64,000 nucleotides of DNA. Origin: Colimorpha sp045222295 (lineage in GTDB: Bacteria; Bacteroidota; Bacteroidia; Bacteroidales; P3). Below the pieces are notes generated by a model that was given only the letters and a program-made list of their open reading frames with translations, did not search any database and had not been told where the DNA came from. Shown here one piece after another: positions 33,455-41,316 of this stretch. A program made the translations under genes and the position numbers. Location: contig JBGUXP010000003.1 in assembly GCA_045222295.1 (NCBI GenBank), forward strand, positions 218,948 to 282,947, read 5' to 3'. Each line of letters begins with the position of its first letter. Within the stretch, counting starts at the first letter, position 1.

Positions 33455-34483
33455 ATGGAAAAGCATTTTGTTCCCAAAGCGGATAAAGAATATACCAAGG
33501 CTGATTTCCAGAGCGACCAGATGGTGAAGTGGTGCCCCGGTTGTGGCGACCACGCCATCCTCGCCGCCCTGCTGGCCACCTTCCCCAAAACGGGTTACAA
33601 GAAAGAGAACGTCTGCATGGTCTCCGGTATTGGCTGCTCGAGCCGTATCCCCTACTATGTCGACACCTATGGTTTTCACAGCATCCACGGCCGCGCCTGC
33701 GCTATCGCCACGGGTGTGAAGCTCGCCAACCCCGCCCTCAGCGTGTGGGTTAACATGGGTGACGGCGACTCGATGGCCATCGGCGGCAACCACCTCATCC
33801 ACGCTGTGCGCCGCAACCAGGACCTGAACATCACCATCTTCAACAACGAGATCTACGGCCTCACCAAAGGTCAGTATAGCCCGACGACGAAGTTCGGCCA
33901 GGTCACCAAGACCTCGCCCTACGGCACCATCGACTATCCCTTCAACCCCGGTGAGTTGGTGATGGGTGCCCAGGGAACCTTCTTCGCCCGTACGCTCGAC
34001 TGCGTGCCGCAGCTGAGCACCGACTGCATGACCCGCGCCGCCAAGCATGACGGCTGCAGTGTTGTGGAAGTGCTGCAGAACTGCGTCATCTTCAACGACA
34101 AGACCCACGCTGCCATCACCGACCGCGCTGTCCGCGACGACCGCACCATCGTGCTTGAGCACGGCAAGCCCATGCTCTTCGGCAAGAACAAGGAGAAAGG
34201 TCTGCGCTTCAACGGCCGCCAGCTCGAGGTGGTCACCCTCGGCGAGAACGGCATCACCATCGACGACATCATGGTGCACGACGAAACCACCGAGGATACC
34301 GGCATCCACATGATGCTGGCCCACATGGGCGGCGACCTGCCCGTGGCCCTCGGCGTCATCCGCAACGTCAAGAAAGTCAGCTACACCCAGCTCTATGAAG
34401 AGCAGATGGAAGAGCAAATGGCCACTGGCAAATACAAATGCATGGACGACTTGCTCAACAGTGGTGACACTTGGGAAGTGTGA
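33455..34483 (+). CDS. korB: 2-oxoacid:ferredoxin oxidoreductase, beta subunit
   Basis: 342 residues from the ATG at 33455; a TTG at 33434 is an unlikely alternative. Carries the thiamine-diphosphate centre: MVKWCPGCGDHAIL, GIGCSSRIPYY and the Mg/ThDP motif GDGDSMAIGGNH with the later N. It catalyses decarboxylation and passes electrons to ferredoxin. The gap to korA holds three ATCAGAAC/T units (33380-33410) and an AT-rich tract. Closed by the terminator at 34536. Confidence 0.93.
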   Translation: MEKHFVPKADKEYTKADFQSDQMVKWCPGCGDHAILAALLATFPKTGYKKENVCMVSGIGCSSRIPYYVDTYGFHSIHGRACAIATGVKLANPALSVWVNMGDGDSMAIGGNHLIHAVRRNQDLNITIFNNEIYGLTKGQYSPTTKFGQVTKTSPYGTIDYPFNPGELVMGAQGTFFARTLDCVPQLSTDCMTRAAKHDGCSVVEVLQNCVIFNDKTHAAITDRAVRDDRTIVLEHGKPMLFGKNKEKGLRFNGRQLEVVTLGENGITIDDIMVHDETTEDTGIHMMLAHMGGDLPVALGVIRNVKKVSYTQLYEEQMEEQMATGKYKCMDDLLNSGDTWEV

Positions 34484-34515
34484 AGTAAAGTTTAAAGTTT
34501 AGAGTTTAAAGTTTG
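34484..34515 (+). repeat. TTTAAAG intergenic array after korB
   Basis: Four units of AAGTTTA/AAAGTTT directly after the korB stop codon. The same unit occurs at 43809-43838. Confidence 0.6.
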
Positions 34516-34535
34516 CTTATAACCTTTAATAAAAG

Positions 34536-34567
34536 CAGGGTCCGGAAAATTCCGGGCCTTGTTTTTT
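34536..34567 (+). terminator. Terminator of korAB
   Basis: AGGGTCCGGAA / TTCCGGGCCT hairpin (one mismatch) followed by TGTTTTTTG. Confidence 0.9.
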
Positions 34568-34576
34568 GTTAAAAAT

Positions 34577-34608
34577 TTTGCCAGTTTATAGCTTTTTTGT
34601 ATTTTTGC
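34577..34608 (+). promoter_or_regulatory. Promoter of the secreted subtilase operon
   Basis: TTTG at 34577-34580, 19 bases, TAttTTTGC at 34600-34608; start codon 24 bases later. Confidence 0.88.
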
Positions 34609-34631
34609 ATTTAATATATTTATATCGAGCC

Positions 34632-36755
34632 ATGAAGAAAATATTGTTTACCCTGTTAGCAGTGAGCATCTTACTGGGAGCCACAGCCCAGAACAAGAAA
34701 TGCGGTATCGATACCAAGGCATTGGTAGCCGAAAAGATAGCCTCAGGAGCCACCAGCATCAACATGCTAGTCAAGATGGTGCCCGGCTTCGACCGCAGCG
34801 TGCTGGAGAAAGCCGGTATGGTTATCGGTGCCCAAGCAGGACAGATTATCACGCTGCGCGTACCCGTAGAATCGCTTGGACTGCTCGAGAGCAACAAAGA
34901 GGTACTACAATACAGCATCTCTCACCACATCGCGGCGCCCGAGTGCGACAATACGCGCTTCGACACCCGCACTGACAGCGTGCAGTCAGGACTGGGCCTC
35001 GATATAGCCGATACCTTTTTCACCGGTAAAAACGTTTATATTGGCATCACCGACTGGGGCTTTGACTACACGCACCCCAATCTCAACAAAGGCGCCGACA
35101 ACTACCGTTTGGAGATGGCCTGGGACCATTTCCGTCTGGCGGGTCCCGCACCCACGGGCTTTGACTATGGAACCCTTATCAGCGGACGCGACAACCTGCT
35201 TGCCGCCCGTGGCGACACCTCAAACCTCTATGGATATGGCACTCATGGCACCCATGTTGCCGGCATTTGCGCTGGTCAGGGCGTTAGAGGCAGACGCAGA
35301 GGACAGGCTCCCGACGCAAAACTGCTCGTCTGCTCCTTCGGACTGAGCGAGAGCGAGTGGATGGATGCCGTTGGCTGGATGCGCCAAGTAGCACAGGACA
35401 GCTCGAAGCGACTGGTAGTCAACAGCAGCTGGGGCATGTATTCCTTCAGCTGCCTTGACGGCATGTCACTACTCAGCCAAGCCATTAACGCATGGTCGGA
35501 CGAGGGGATTGTCTTCTGTACCAGCGGTGGCAACAACGGACGCACTAGTATTCCCTGCCATATCAGCAAAACCTTTACCGAAGGTGTTGCAGACACCCTG
35601 CGGACGGTAGCCATCCGTGCCAGTCAGATTTATTCCATCCAGCAGACAGGCCAAGTACTGATACTCTGGGGCGAAGAAGGGCACGACTTCTCGGCCGGCG
35701 TCAACATCTGGCAGAACAACAACAACCACTGGAGAACCCCCATGTACAACACCGCCGACGGCGACACGGTTATCTATGACACCATCTACTGCGGTTCCAC
35801 CAAGGTGGGCTACCGCATCATGATAGAGCACAGCAACCCCTTCGACCACCGTCCGCATATCCAAATTGACGTTGACAAGGTGATGATGGAAACGCAACTT
35901 TTCTTCACCGCCACAAGTGGCACGGTTCACGCTTGGAATATCGCCAACAAAGAGAACCATGCCGGCAACGAAGGCTGCTCCTTCGAACGTAAACATTCAG
36001 GCTTCACCGCCGGTGACGCCAACTATACCGTCGGCGAGCCCGCCTGTGCTGCGAAGTGCATCAGCATAGCCGCCCACTCAGCCGACCGTTACAACGGGGA
36101 AAACTACAGACCGGGAGATATTGCCGACTTCAGTAGTGCCGGTCCTCTGATCAACGGAGTGAGGAAGCCCGAGATTTCCGCTCCTGGCGTGGATGTAATT
36201 TCCTCCATCAGTGTCTGGCAGGAAGGCGGCAGCTATGCCGCTCTGGATACCCTGACGGTAGACGGAAGACTGTATATATGGTCTGACATGAGCGGCACAT
36301 CAATGTCGAGCCCCGCCGCTACGGGAGCTGTAGCCCTCCTCCTGGAAGCCAACCCCGACATCACCGTCGACCAGGTGCGTTACAGCCTCTTCAGCACCGC
36401 CCGCAACGACAGCTACACGGGTCCCATCATCGCCAATGGCGAGATGGACGACCACTGGGGATGGGGCAAGATTGATACAAGAAAAGCCGTCAACAAGGCT
36501 ATCAGTCTCGTCGGCATCAATCAGGTGGAGACCCTCCGCCCGAAGCTGAAGCTCTTCCCTAACCCCACCACATCGACGGTGAAAGTGATGACCCTCTGCG
36601 GCGAACGTCAGATGCTGAAGGTCTACTCTATCGAAGGACGTCTGATGATGCAGACTCCCGTAGAAATAGAGACCACTCTGGATGTCAACAGCTGGCCACG
36701 GGGCGTGTACATACTCCGTGTTGGAAGCCGTAGCGAGAAACTAATCATCAAATAA
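34632..36755 (+). CDS. T9SS-exported subtilisin-like serine protease (S8)
   Basis: 707 residues from the ATG at 34632, after the promoter; an earlier in-frame ATG at 34566 is within the terminator. Signal peptide MKKILFTLLAVSILLGATAQ, a propeptide-like region, then the S8 triad: ITDWGFDYTHP (Asp141), GTHGTHVAGIC (His205) and SGTSMSSPAATG (Ser). A beta-rich insertion separates His and Ser. The C-terminus is a T9SS sorting domain (LFPNPTTSTVKV ... SEKLIIK). An extracellular or cell-surface protease for peptide feeding. Followed after 15 bases by a DUF6427 gene. Confidence 0.92.
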   Translation: MKKILFTLLAVSILLGATAQNKKCGIDTKALVAEKIASGATSINMLVKMVPGFDRSVLEKAGMVIGAQAGQIITLRVPVESLGLLESNKEVLQYSISHHIAAPECDNTRFDTRTDSVQSGLGLDIADTFFTGKNVYIGITDWGFDYTHPNLNKGADNYRLEMAWDHFRLAGPAPTGFDYGTLISGRDNLLAARGDTSNLYGYGTHGTHVAGICAGQGVRGRRRGQAPDAKLLVCSFGLSESEWMDAVGWMRQVAQDSSKRLVVNSSWGMYSFSCLDGMSLLSQAINAWSDEGIVFCTSGGNNGRTSIPCHISKTFTEGVADTLRTVAIRASQIYSIQQTGQVLILWGEEGHDFSAGVNIWQNNNNHWRTPMYNTADGDTVIYDTIYCGSTKVGYRIMIEHSNPFDHRPHIQIDVDKVMMETQLFFTATSGTVHAWNIANKENHAGNEGCSFERKHSGFTAGDANYTVGEPACAAKCISIAAHSADRYNGENYRPGDIADFSSAGPLINGVRKPEISAPGVDVISSISVWQEGGSYAALDTLTVDGRLYIWSDMSGTSMSSPAATGAVALLLEANPDITVDQVRYSLFSTARNDSYTGPIIANGEMDDHWGWGKIDTRKAVNKAISLVGINQVETLRPKLKLFPNPTTSTVKVMTLCGERQMLKVYSIEGRLMMQTPVEIETTLDVNSWPRGVYILRVGSRSEKLIIK

Positions 36756-36770
36756 CACTATCGGAGAAAG

Positions 36771-37757
36771 ATGCTGAAGCTGTTTGAGAGAAATACTATC
36801 GTTCAGGCAATCCTCATCCTTACAGTGACAGGGCTACTGTGGGCCAAAGCCTTTGTCCACCCCCTGCCGATGGTTGCCACGGGGTACTATTCCCCGCTCT
36901 ACGACCTTCTCTGCCAGCTCTCCCTCACCCCATTTCTGGCCACCCTTCTGGCTTTAATACTTGTAGTGGGTGGAGGCATCTACCTTAACATTACCCTGGC
37001 CAACGCCAACCTGGTCTCACAAAACAGCCTACTCCCAACCCTCATCTTCATCATTGCCATGAGCGCCAATGAGACAGCCCTTTCGCCTTCATTGCTTGCA
37101 TCCCTCATCGTCATTGTCATTGTTGGCAGGCTGATGCTCCATGGTACCCTTCTGACAGTGCCCACCAATAAGATTTTCGCCTCCGCAGCCCTCATCGGCA
37201 TCGCCTCTATGCTCTATCTGCCATCGCTGATGCTCATTGTCGCCTACTTGCTGATAGCCATCAACTACCGCCTCTACGGATGGCGCGACGGGATGATGCT
37301 GCTCCTGGGACTCCTTGCACCCTACCTGCTTCTTTGGTCGGTCCAGCTGTTCACCAACGACCTCCTCGCCGGCTTTGCCCTGATGGGCGACAACCTGGGG
37401 CACTTCAATCCCACTGTCGGCAACTTCTCAACCCTCCAGGCCATTGCCGACATCTTCCTACTCTCGGTCTTTGTTGTCAGCCTGTTCGTCGTCTGGAGCC
37501 GCTTGGGAGAGAAGCCCATCGTGTGGCAGAAAAACGCCACCACCGTCATGCTCATCTCCGTGGCTGCCGTCGCCATACTGCCTTTCTCTCAGATGTTCCC
37601 TGTCGACCTGAAGTTCTTCTCCCTACCCTTCACCTTCTGCCTCAGCTACCGCCTGACACTTCAGCAAAAACGGTCGATGGGTAAGAAGAAATCATGGCAC
37701 AATCATCTCTATGACCTCCTGTTTATTCTCATCATAATCTTCGCCATCGTATGCTAG
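36771..37757 (+). CDS. DUF6427 integral membrane protein
   Basis: 328 residues with about nine hydrophobic helices, starting MLKLFERNTIVQAILILTVTG. DUF6427 is a Bacteroidetes membrane family without known function. The N-terminal LFERN segment and the polytopic layout are as in other members. Its stop overlaps the rnhB start by 7 bases (ATGCTAG), so the genes are translationally coupled. Confidence 0.75.
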   Translation: MLKLFERNTIVQAILILTVTGLLWAKAFVHPLPMVATGYYSPLYDLLCQLSLTPFLATLLALILVVGGGIYLNITLANANLVSQNSLLPTLIFIIAMSANETALSPSLLASLIVIVIVGRLMLHGTLLTVPTNKIFASAALIGIASMLYLPSLMLIVAYLLIAINYRLYGWRDGMMLLLGLLAPYLLLWSVQLFTNDLLAGFALMGDNLGHFNPTVGNFSTLQAIADIFLLSVFVVSLFVVWSRLGEKPIVWQKNATTVMLISVAAVAILPFSQMFPVDLKFFSLPFTFCLSYRLTLQQKRSMGKKKSWHNHLYDLLFILIIIFAIVC

Positions 37758-38350
37758 CTCCTCATCTCATACCGGGCCGCCATGAGGCGGGATGCGACGA
37801 AGCCGGACGCGGTCCCCTCGCCGGGCCTGTCGTCGCCGCCGCCGTCATACTCCCTCCCGACTACAGCAACCCTCTCCTCAACGACTCCAAGCAATTGTCC
37901 GAGAAGCGACGCAACCTCCTCCGCGACGAAATCATGGCGCAGGCTCTCGCGTGGGCTGTCGCTGAAGTCGACGCCGAAGGAATTGACCGACTCAATATTC
38001 TCCACGCCTCCACCCATGCCATGTGCCTCGCCGTCAAAGCACTGAAGCTCAAACCCGAGTTCCTCATCATCGACGGCAACCGTTTCTACAACGAGACCGA
38101 TATCCCCTATCAGTGCGTCGTCAAAGGCGATGCCAAATACATGTCGGTCGCAGCTGCCAGCATCCTCGCAAAAACACACCGAGACGAGCTTATGTGCCGT
38201 TTCCATGAACAATATCCCCTTTATGGCTGGGACCGGAACAAAGGATACCCCACCGCTGAACACTACCGTGCCATCGAGCAATACGGCCCCACCCCCCTCC
38301 ACCGCCGCTCCTTCAACCTCTACCGACAACACTCACTCTTTGAAAACTAA
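37751..38350 (+). CDS. rnhB: Ribonuclease HII
   Basis: 199 residues. Removes ribonucleotides and RNA primers from DNA. Type 2 RNase H motif AGCDEAGRGPLAGPVVAAAV with D16/E17, then FLIIDGNRF for a further Asp, the AAASILAKTHRD segment and the C-terminal HRRSF. Length normal. Start ATG at 37751 overlaps DUF6427. Confidence 0.95.
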   Translation: MLAPHLIPGRHEAGCDEAGRGPLAGPVVAAAVILPPDYSNPLLNDSKQLSEKRRNLLRDEIMAQALAWAVAEVDAEGIDRLNILHASTHAMCLAVKALKLKPEFLIIDGNRFYNETDIPYQCVVKGDAKYMSVAAASILAKTHRDELMCRFHEQYPLYGWDRNKGYPTAEHYRAIEQYGPTPLHRRSFNLYRQHSLFEN

Positions 38351-38351
38351 C

Positions 38352-38385
38352 ATTTAGAAATTAGAATTTAGAAATTAGAAATCCC
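38352..38385 (+). repeat. AGAAATT array between rnhB and DUF6913
   Basis: Four AGAAATT/AGAATTT units fill the 41-base gap. Confidence 0.65.
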
Positions 38386-38391
38386 CGATAT

Positions 38392-38931
38392 ATGCTGGAA
38401 TTCATTAAAAACTTTAGACGCAGAAAAATTATCCACGACCTCAAGGCTGCTCCGCGCGACAAACGCATTGACAACATCCAGGAGGTGAAATCTGTCGGTG
38501 TCATCTGCCATCTCGACAACGAACAAAACTGGTCTATCCTCAACCACTTCGCCAAAGTGATGGAAAACCAAGGCAAGGATGTGCACATCATAGCCATTCA
38601 GGACAGCGACATCAACTTCGTCGTCACCCACCAGGCCACTTCCATATGCCGTTCCAAGACCGACCTCAATTTTTGGGGGCTCCCCTCATCCTCCTCCATC
38701 GAGCCCTTCGTCTCCCACTCCTACGACCTGCTCATCGACACCATCGGTGAAGAAAATTTCTTCTCCCAGTATCTTGCCCTGCGTACCACCGCTAGCCTCA
38801 AGGTCGTCTACGCCACTCCCTCCGAGGATCCCTCCGATGTCTTCGATCTCATCATCCGCGGCGATGGACGCCTCGAACTCAAGAACTTCTTCAACAACAT
38901 CATCGAATACCTTAGTATGATTAAGAAGTGA
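38392..38931 (+). CDS. DUF6913 protein
   Basis: 179 residues, soluble, no signal. DUF6913 genes are typically directly before dapA in Bacteroidetes, as here. The recognisable segments are VGVICHLDNEQNW, SYDLLIDTIGEENFFSQYLA and SDVFDLIIRGDGRLELKNFFNNI. The function is unknown; conserved synteny with dapA suggests a related or co-regulated role only. Confidence 0.75.
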   Translation: MLEFIKNFRRRKIIHDLKAAPRDKRIDNIQEVKSVGVICHLDNEQNWSILNHFAKVMENQGKDVHIIAIQDSDINFVVTHQATSICRSKTDLNFWGLPSSSSIEPFVSHSYDLLIDTIGEENFFSQYLALRTTASLKVVYATPSEDPSDVFDLIIRGDGRLELKNFFNNIIEYLSMIKK

Positions 38932-38965
38932 AAACTTTAAACCTTAAACCCTAAACCTTAAACCT
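38932..38965 (+). repeat. CCTTAAA array between DUF6913 and dapA
   Basis: Five period-7 units of CTTTAAA/CCTTAAA/CCCTAAA, telomere-like in pattern, occupying the whole gap. Confidence 0.7.
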
Positions 38966-38969
38966 CACA

Positions 38970-39860
38970 ATGAAACAACCCCTATTCACCGGAACCGGCG
39001 TCGCACTCATCACCCCCTTCCGCCGCCAACAGGAGACCGTCGACTTCACTAAGCTCGAGGCTCTCATTGACCATATCATCACCTCCGGCGTCGACTATAT
39101 CGTCGCCCTCGGCACCACCTCTGAGGCTGCCACCATGACCCCTGCCGAGCGCTCCGCTGTCCAAGAATTTATCGTTGAGACCGTCGCAGGCCGCTGCCCC
39201 GTCATGCTGGGCCTCGGCGGCAACAATACCCTGAACATAACTGACACCATCAACCGCACCAACTTCGACGGAATCTCTGGCATTCTCTCCGTCACCCCCT
39301 TCTATAACAAGCCCAACCAGCGCGGCCTTTTGGCGCACTACCGTTCTGTCGCCGAAGCCTCCCCGGTTCCCGTCATCATGTACAATGTCCCGGGTCGCAC
39401 GGGCGTCAACCTCTCCGCCGAAACAACCCTCACCCTTGCCCATGAATGCCCCAACATCATCGGCATCAAGGAAGCTTCTGGTAACCTGCAGCAGGTGATG
39501 GAGCTCCTTCGAAACCGTCCCGACGGCTTCCGCGTCATCTCTGGCGACGACGCCCTCACCTATCCCATGCTGACCCTTGGCGCCGACGGCGTCATCAGCG
39601 TAATGGCCAACGCACTGCCGAAAGAAATGTCCGACATGGTACGCCTAACCATGAAAGGCGACCTCAAGAAAGCCCTCCCCCTCCACTACCGCATGCTCCC
39701 CCTCATGAACGCCATCTTTGAAGAAGGCAACCCCAGCGGCATTAAGGCCCTCCTGGAAATACAAGGTTCCATCACTAACATTCTCCGACTCCCCCTTGTC
39801 AAAGTCTCCAAGCCCTTATACAACAAACTCTCCACCCTCAACAATGAATTTAGAAACTGA
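38970..39860 (+). CDS. dapA: 4-hydroxy-tetrahydrodipicolinate synthase
   Basis: 296 residues. First committed step of lysine and diaminopimelate synthesis, joining pyruvate and aspartate semialdehyde. TIM-barrel with GTTSEAATM (45-55 region), the substrate-site Tyr MYNVPGRTGVN (Y138) and the Schiff-base Lys IIGIKEASGN (K167). Full length. Its 3' end overlaps the prenyl synthase gene by 17 bases. Confidence 0.96.
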   Translation: MKQPLFTGTGVALITPFRRQQETVDFTKLEALIDHIITSGVDYIVALGTTSEAATMTPAERSAVQEFIVETVAGRCPVMLGLGGNNTLNITDTINRTNFDGISGILSVTPFYNKPNQRGLLAHYRSVAEASPVPVIMYNVPGRTGVNLSAETTLTLAHECPNIIGIKEASGNLQQVMELLRNRPDGFRVISGDDALTYPMLTLGADGVISVMANALPKEMSDMVRLTMKGDLKKALPLHYRMLPLMNAIFEEGNPSGIKALLEIQGSITNILRLPLVKVSKPLYNKLSTLNNEFRN

Positions 39861-40521
39861 ACTCATTGAGCATCAGCTACGGGAAATCCGTGCCGAATAC
39901 CTGCGCCGCATGACCGGTGGCGAGGGCGCTTTGCTGCGCCAAGTGGAAGAATACTCCGCCGGTCGCACCGGGAAAATGCTGCGCCCACGCATGCTCCTTG
40001 CCTCATCTGCCGAAGAGACCCTCTCTCACCGCACCCTTCTGCTCGCCACCGCCGTCGAGATGCTCCACAACGCCTCCCTGCTCCATGACGATGTTATCGA
40101 CCGTGACCTCACACGCCGCGGTCAGCCATCCGTCAACGCCCAGTGGAACAACTCTGTAGCCATTCTTGTCGGCGATTACCATCTTGTCTCCATTATGCAG
40201 CTCCTAGGCGAGATTGGCGACAACGAAGTGACCCAGAAATTCACCACAACCGTCAAAAGTATGGTCGAAGCCGAACTACTTCAACAGGAACCAAGTACTA
40301 AACACTTAACACTTGACACTTATCTAAAAATCATCGACGGGAAGACCGCCAACCTCTTCGCCCTTGCCGCCGAACTAGGCAATCCCCGCTACCGCGACTA
40401 TGGACTGCACTACGGACGTCTTTTCCAGCTGCGCGATGACATCGCTGACGGCGAAGCCACCCCTTTCACCGCCGACCTCATCGCCCAAGAAGAAAAACTC
40501 CTGCAAGAAATCAACCTTTAA
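39844..40521 (+). CDS. Short polyprenyl synthase-like protein
   Basis: 225 residues from the ATG at 39844, clearly shorter than the 290-330 usual for trans-isoprenyl diphosphate synthases. The first Asp-rich motif is present (LLHDDVIDRD), and a second one near the C-terminus (FQLRDDIADG), but the helices that normally follow the second motif, about 60-90 residues, are absent. A simple CACTTAA/CACTTGA repeat encodes STKHLTLDT before the KTANLF motif. It may be a shortened functional enzyme or a decaying one; the reading frame is intact. Overlaps dapA. Confidence 0.65.
   Translation: MNLETELIEHQLREIRAEYLRRMTGGEGALLRQVEEYSAGRTGKMLRPRMLLASSAEETLSHRTLLLATAVEMLHNASLLHDDVIDRDLTRRGQPSVNAQWNNSVAILVGDYHLVSIMQLLGEIGDNEVTQKFTTTVKSMVEAELLQQEPSTKHLTLDTYLKIIDGKTANLFALAAELGNPRYRDYGLHYGRLFQLRDDIADGEATPFTADLIAQEEKLLQEINL
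40293..40326 (+). repeat. Period-7 CACTTAA array inside the prenyl synthase gene
   Basis: AAACACTTAACACTTGACAC and following units, in frame, translated as STKHLTLDTYL. Confidence 0.65.
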
Positions 40522-40549
40522 GAATACATAAATAAAAACATAGAACAAT

Positions 40550-41044
40550 ATGAAAAAGTTTTTCCTGGCATTGTTCGCCCTCGCGCTGGGCACTGGAGCA
40601 TGGGCACAGAACGCCAAGTTTCCTCAGAACATCACCCTCAAAACCATCGACGGTCAGAACGTACAGTCATCCGTCATCCAGAACGACGGCAAACCCGTCA
40701 TCATTTCCTTCTGGGCCACATGGTGCAAACCCTGCAACCGCGAGCTCAACACCATCAAGGACCTCTATGAAGACTGGCAACAGGAGACCGGCGTCAAGCT
40801 CGTCGCAATATCCATCGACGACGCCCGCTCCGCCGCACGTGTCAAGCCCCATGCCGAAGGCAACGACTGGCCCTTCGAAGTCTATCTCGACCAAAACTCC
40901 GACCTCAAACGCGCCATGGGCGTCGTCAACGTCCCCCACGCCTTCATCCTCAACAGCGAGGGCGAAATCGTATGGCAGCACACCGGCTACCAGGACGGCG
41001 GCGAGGAGGAAATCATCGAGAAAGTACGAGAACTCCTCAAGTAG
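40550..41044 (+). CDS. TlpA-like thioredoxin-fold protein
   Basis: 164 residues with a signal peptide (MKKFFLALFALALGTGAWAQ). Thioredoxin fold of the TlpA/ResA group with active site FWATWCKPCNREL (C59, C62), a DDARSAARVK insertion, and cis-Pro VNVPHAF. Likely a periplasmic disulfide reductase or cytochrome/lipoprotein maturation factor. Followed by the terminator at 41070. Confidence 0.88.
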   Translation: MKKFFLALFALALGTGAWAQNAKFPQNITLKTIDGQNVQSSVIQNDGKPVIISFWATWCKPCNRELNTIKDLYEDWQQETGVKLVAISIDDARSAARVKPHAEGNDWPFEVYLDQNSDLKRAMGVVNVPHAFILNSEGEIVWQHTGYQDGGEEEIIEKVRELLK

Positions 41045-41069
41045 ACATTTTTTTTTACACCACCCACAA

Positions 41070-41100
41070 AGGCTCCCCTCCACCGGGGAGCTTTTTTTTT
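41070..41100 (+). terminator. Terminator of the subtilase-to-TlpA gene run
   Basis: GCTCCCC-tccacc-GGGGAGC with nine T residues. Confidence 0.92.
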
Positions 41101-41136
41101 GCCCCTACCAGCCACCTGCCTGCTGCCATCGACCAC

Positions 41137-41210
41137 CCAACCCCCTACCATCTCCCTATCAACTCCTACCATGGTAGGAGTTGGTTAGGAGTTGATAAGG
41201 TATTGATAAG
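41137..41210. repeat. Intergenic palindromic repeat, copy 4
   Basis: Perfect core CAACTCCTACC-AT-GGTAGGAGTTG (41160-41183) with extra half-sites on both sides (TACCATCTCCCTAT; TTAGGAGTTGATAAGG). Located between the terminator at 41070 and the promoter at 41282. Confidence 0.88.
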
Positions 41211-41281
41211 TGATTATCAGCTATTTGGTAGCAAGAGAAATTAGGAACGTTTTTTGGTCGCTCCATGTAGAATATTTTTCG

Positions 41282-41290
41282 TAATTTTGC
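41282..41290 (+). promoter_or_regulatory. -7 element of the DUF6029 gene
   Basis: TAatTTTGC, 26 bases before the ATG at 41317. No -33 box at 19 bases. Confidence 0.65.
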
Positions 41291-41316
41291 AAAATGAATT
41301 CCTATATAAAAAGAAG

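Noticed and set aside
34566..34631. Longer N-terminus for the subtilase
   Set aside because: It would start in the korAB terminator and run through the promoter; the ATG at 34632 gives a clean signal peptide.
38932..38965. Telomere-like CCTTAAA/CCCTAAA tract
   Set aside because: Five degenerate units within an operon gap, with no replicon end; treated as one of several period-7 arrays.
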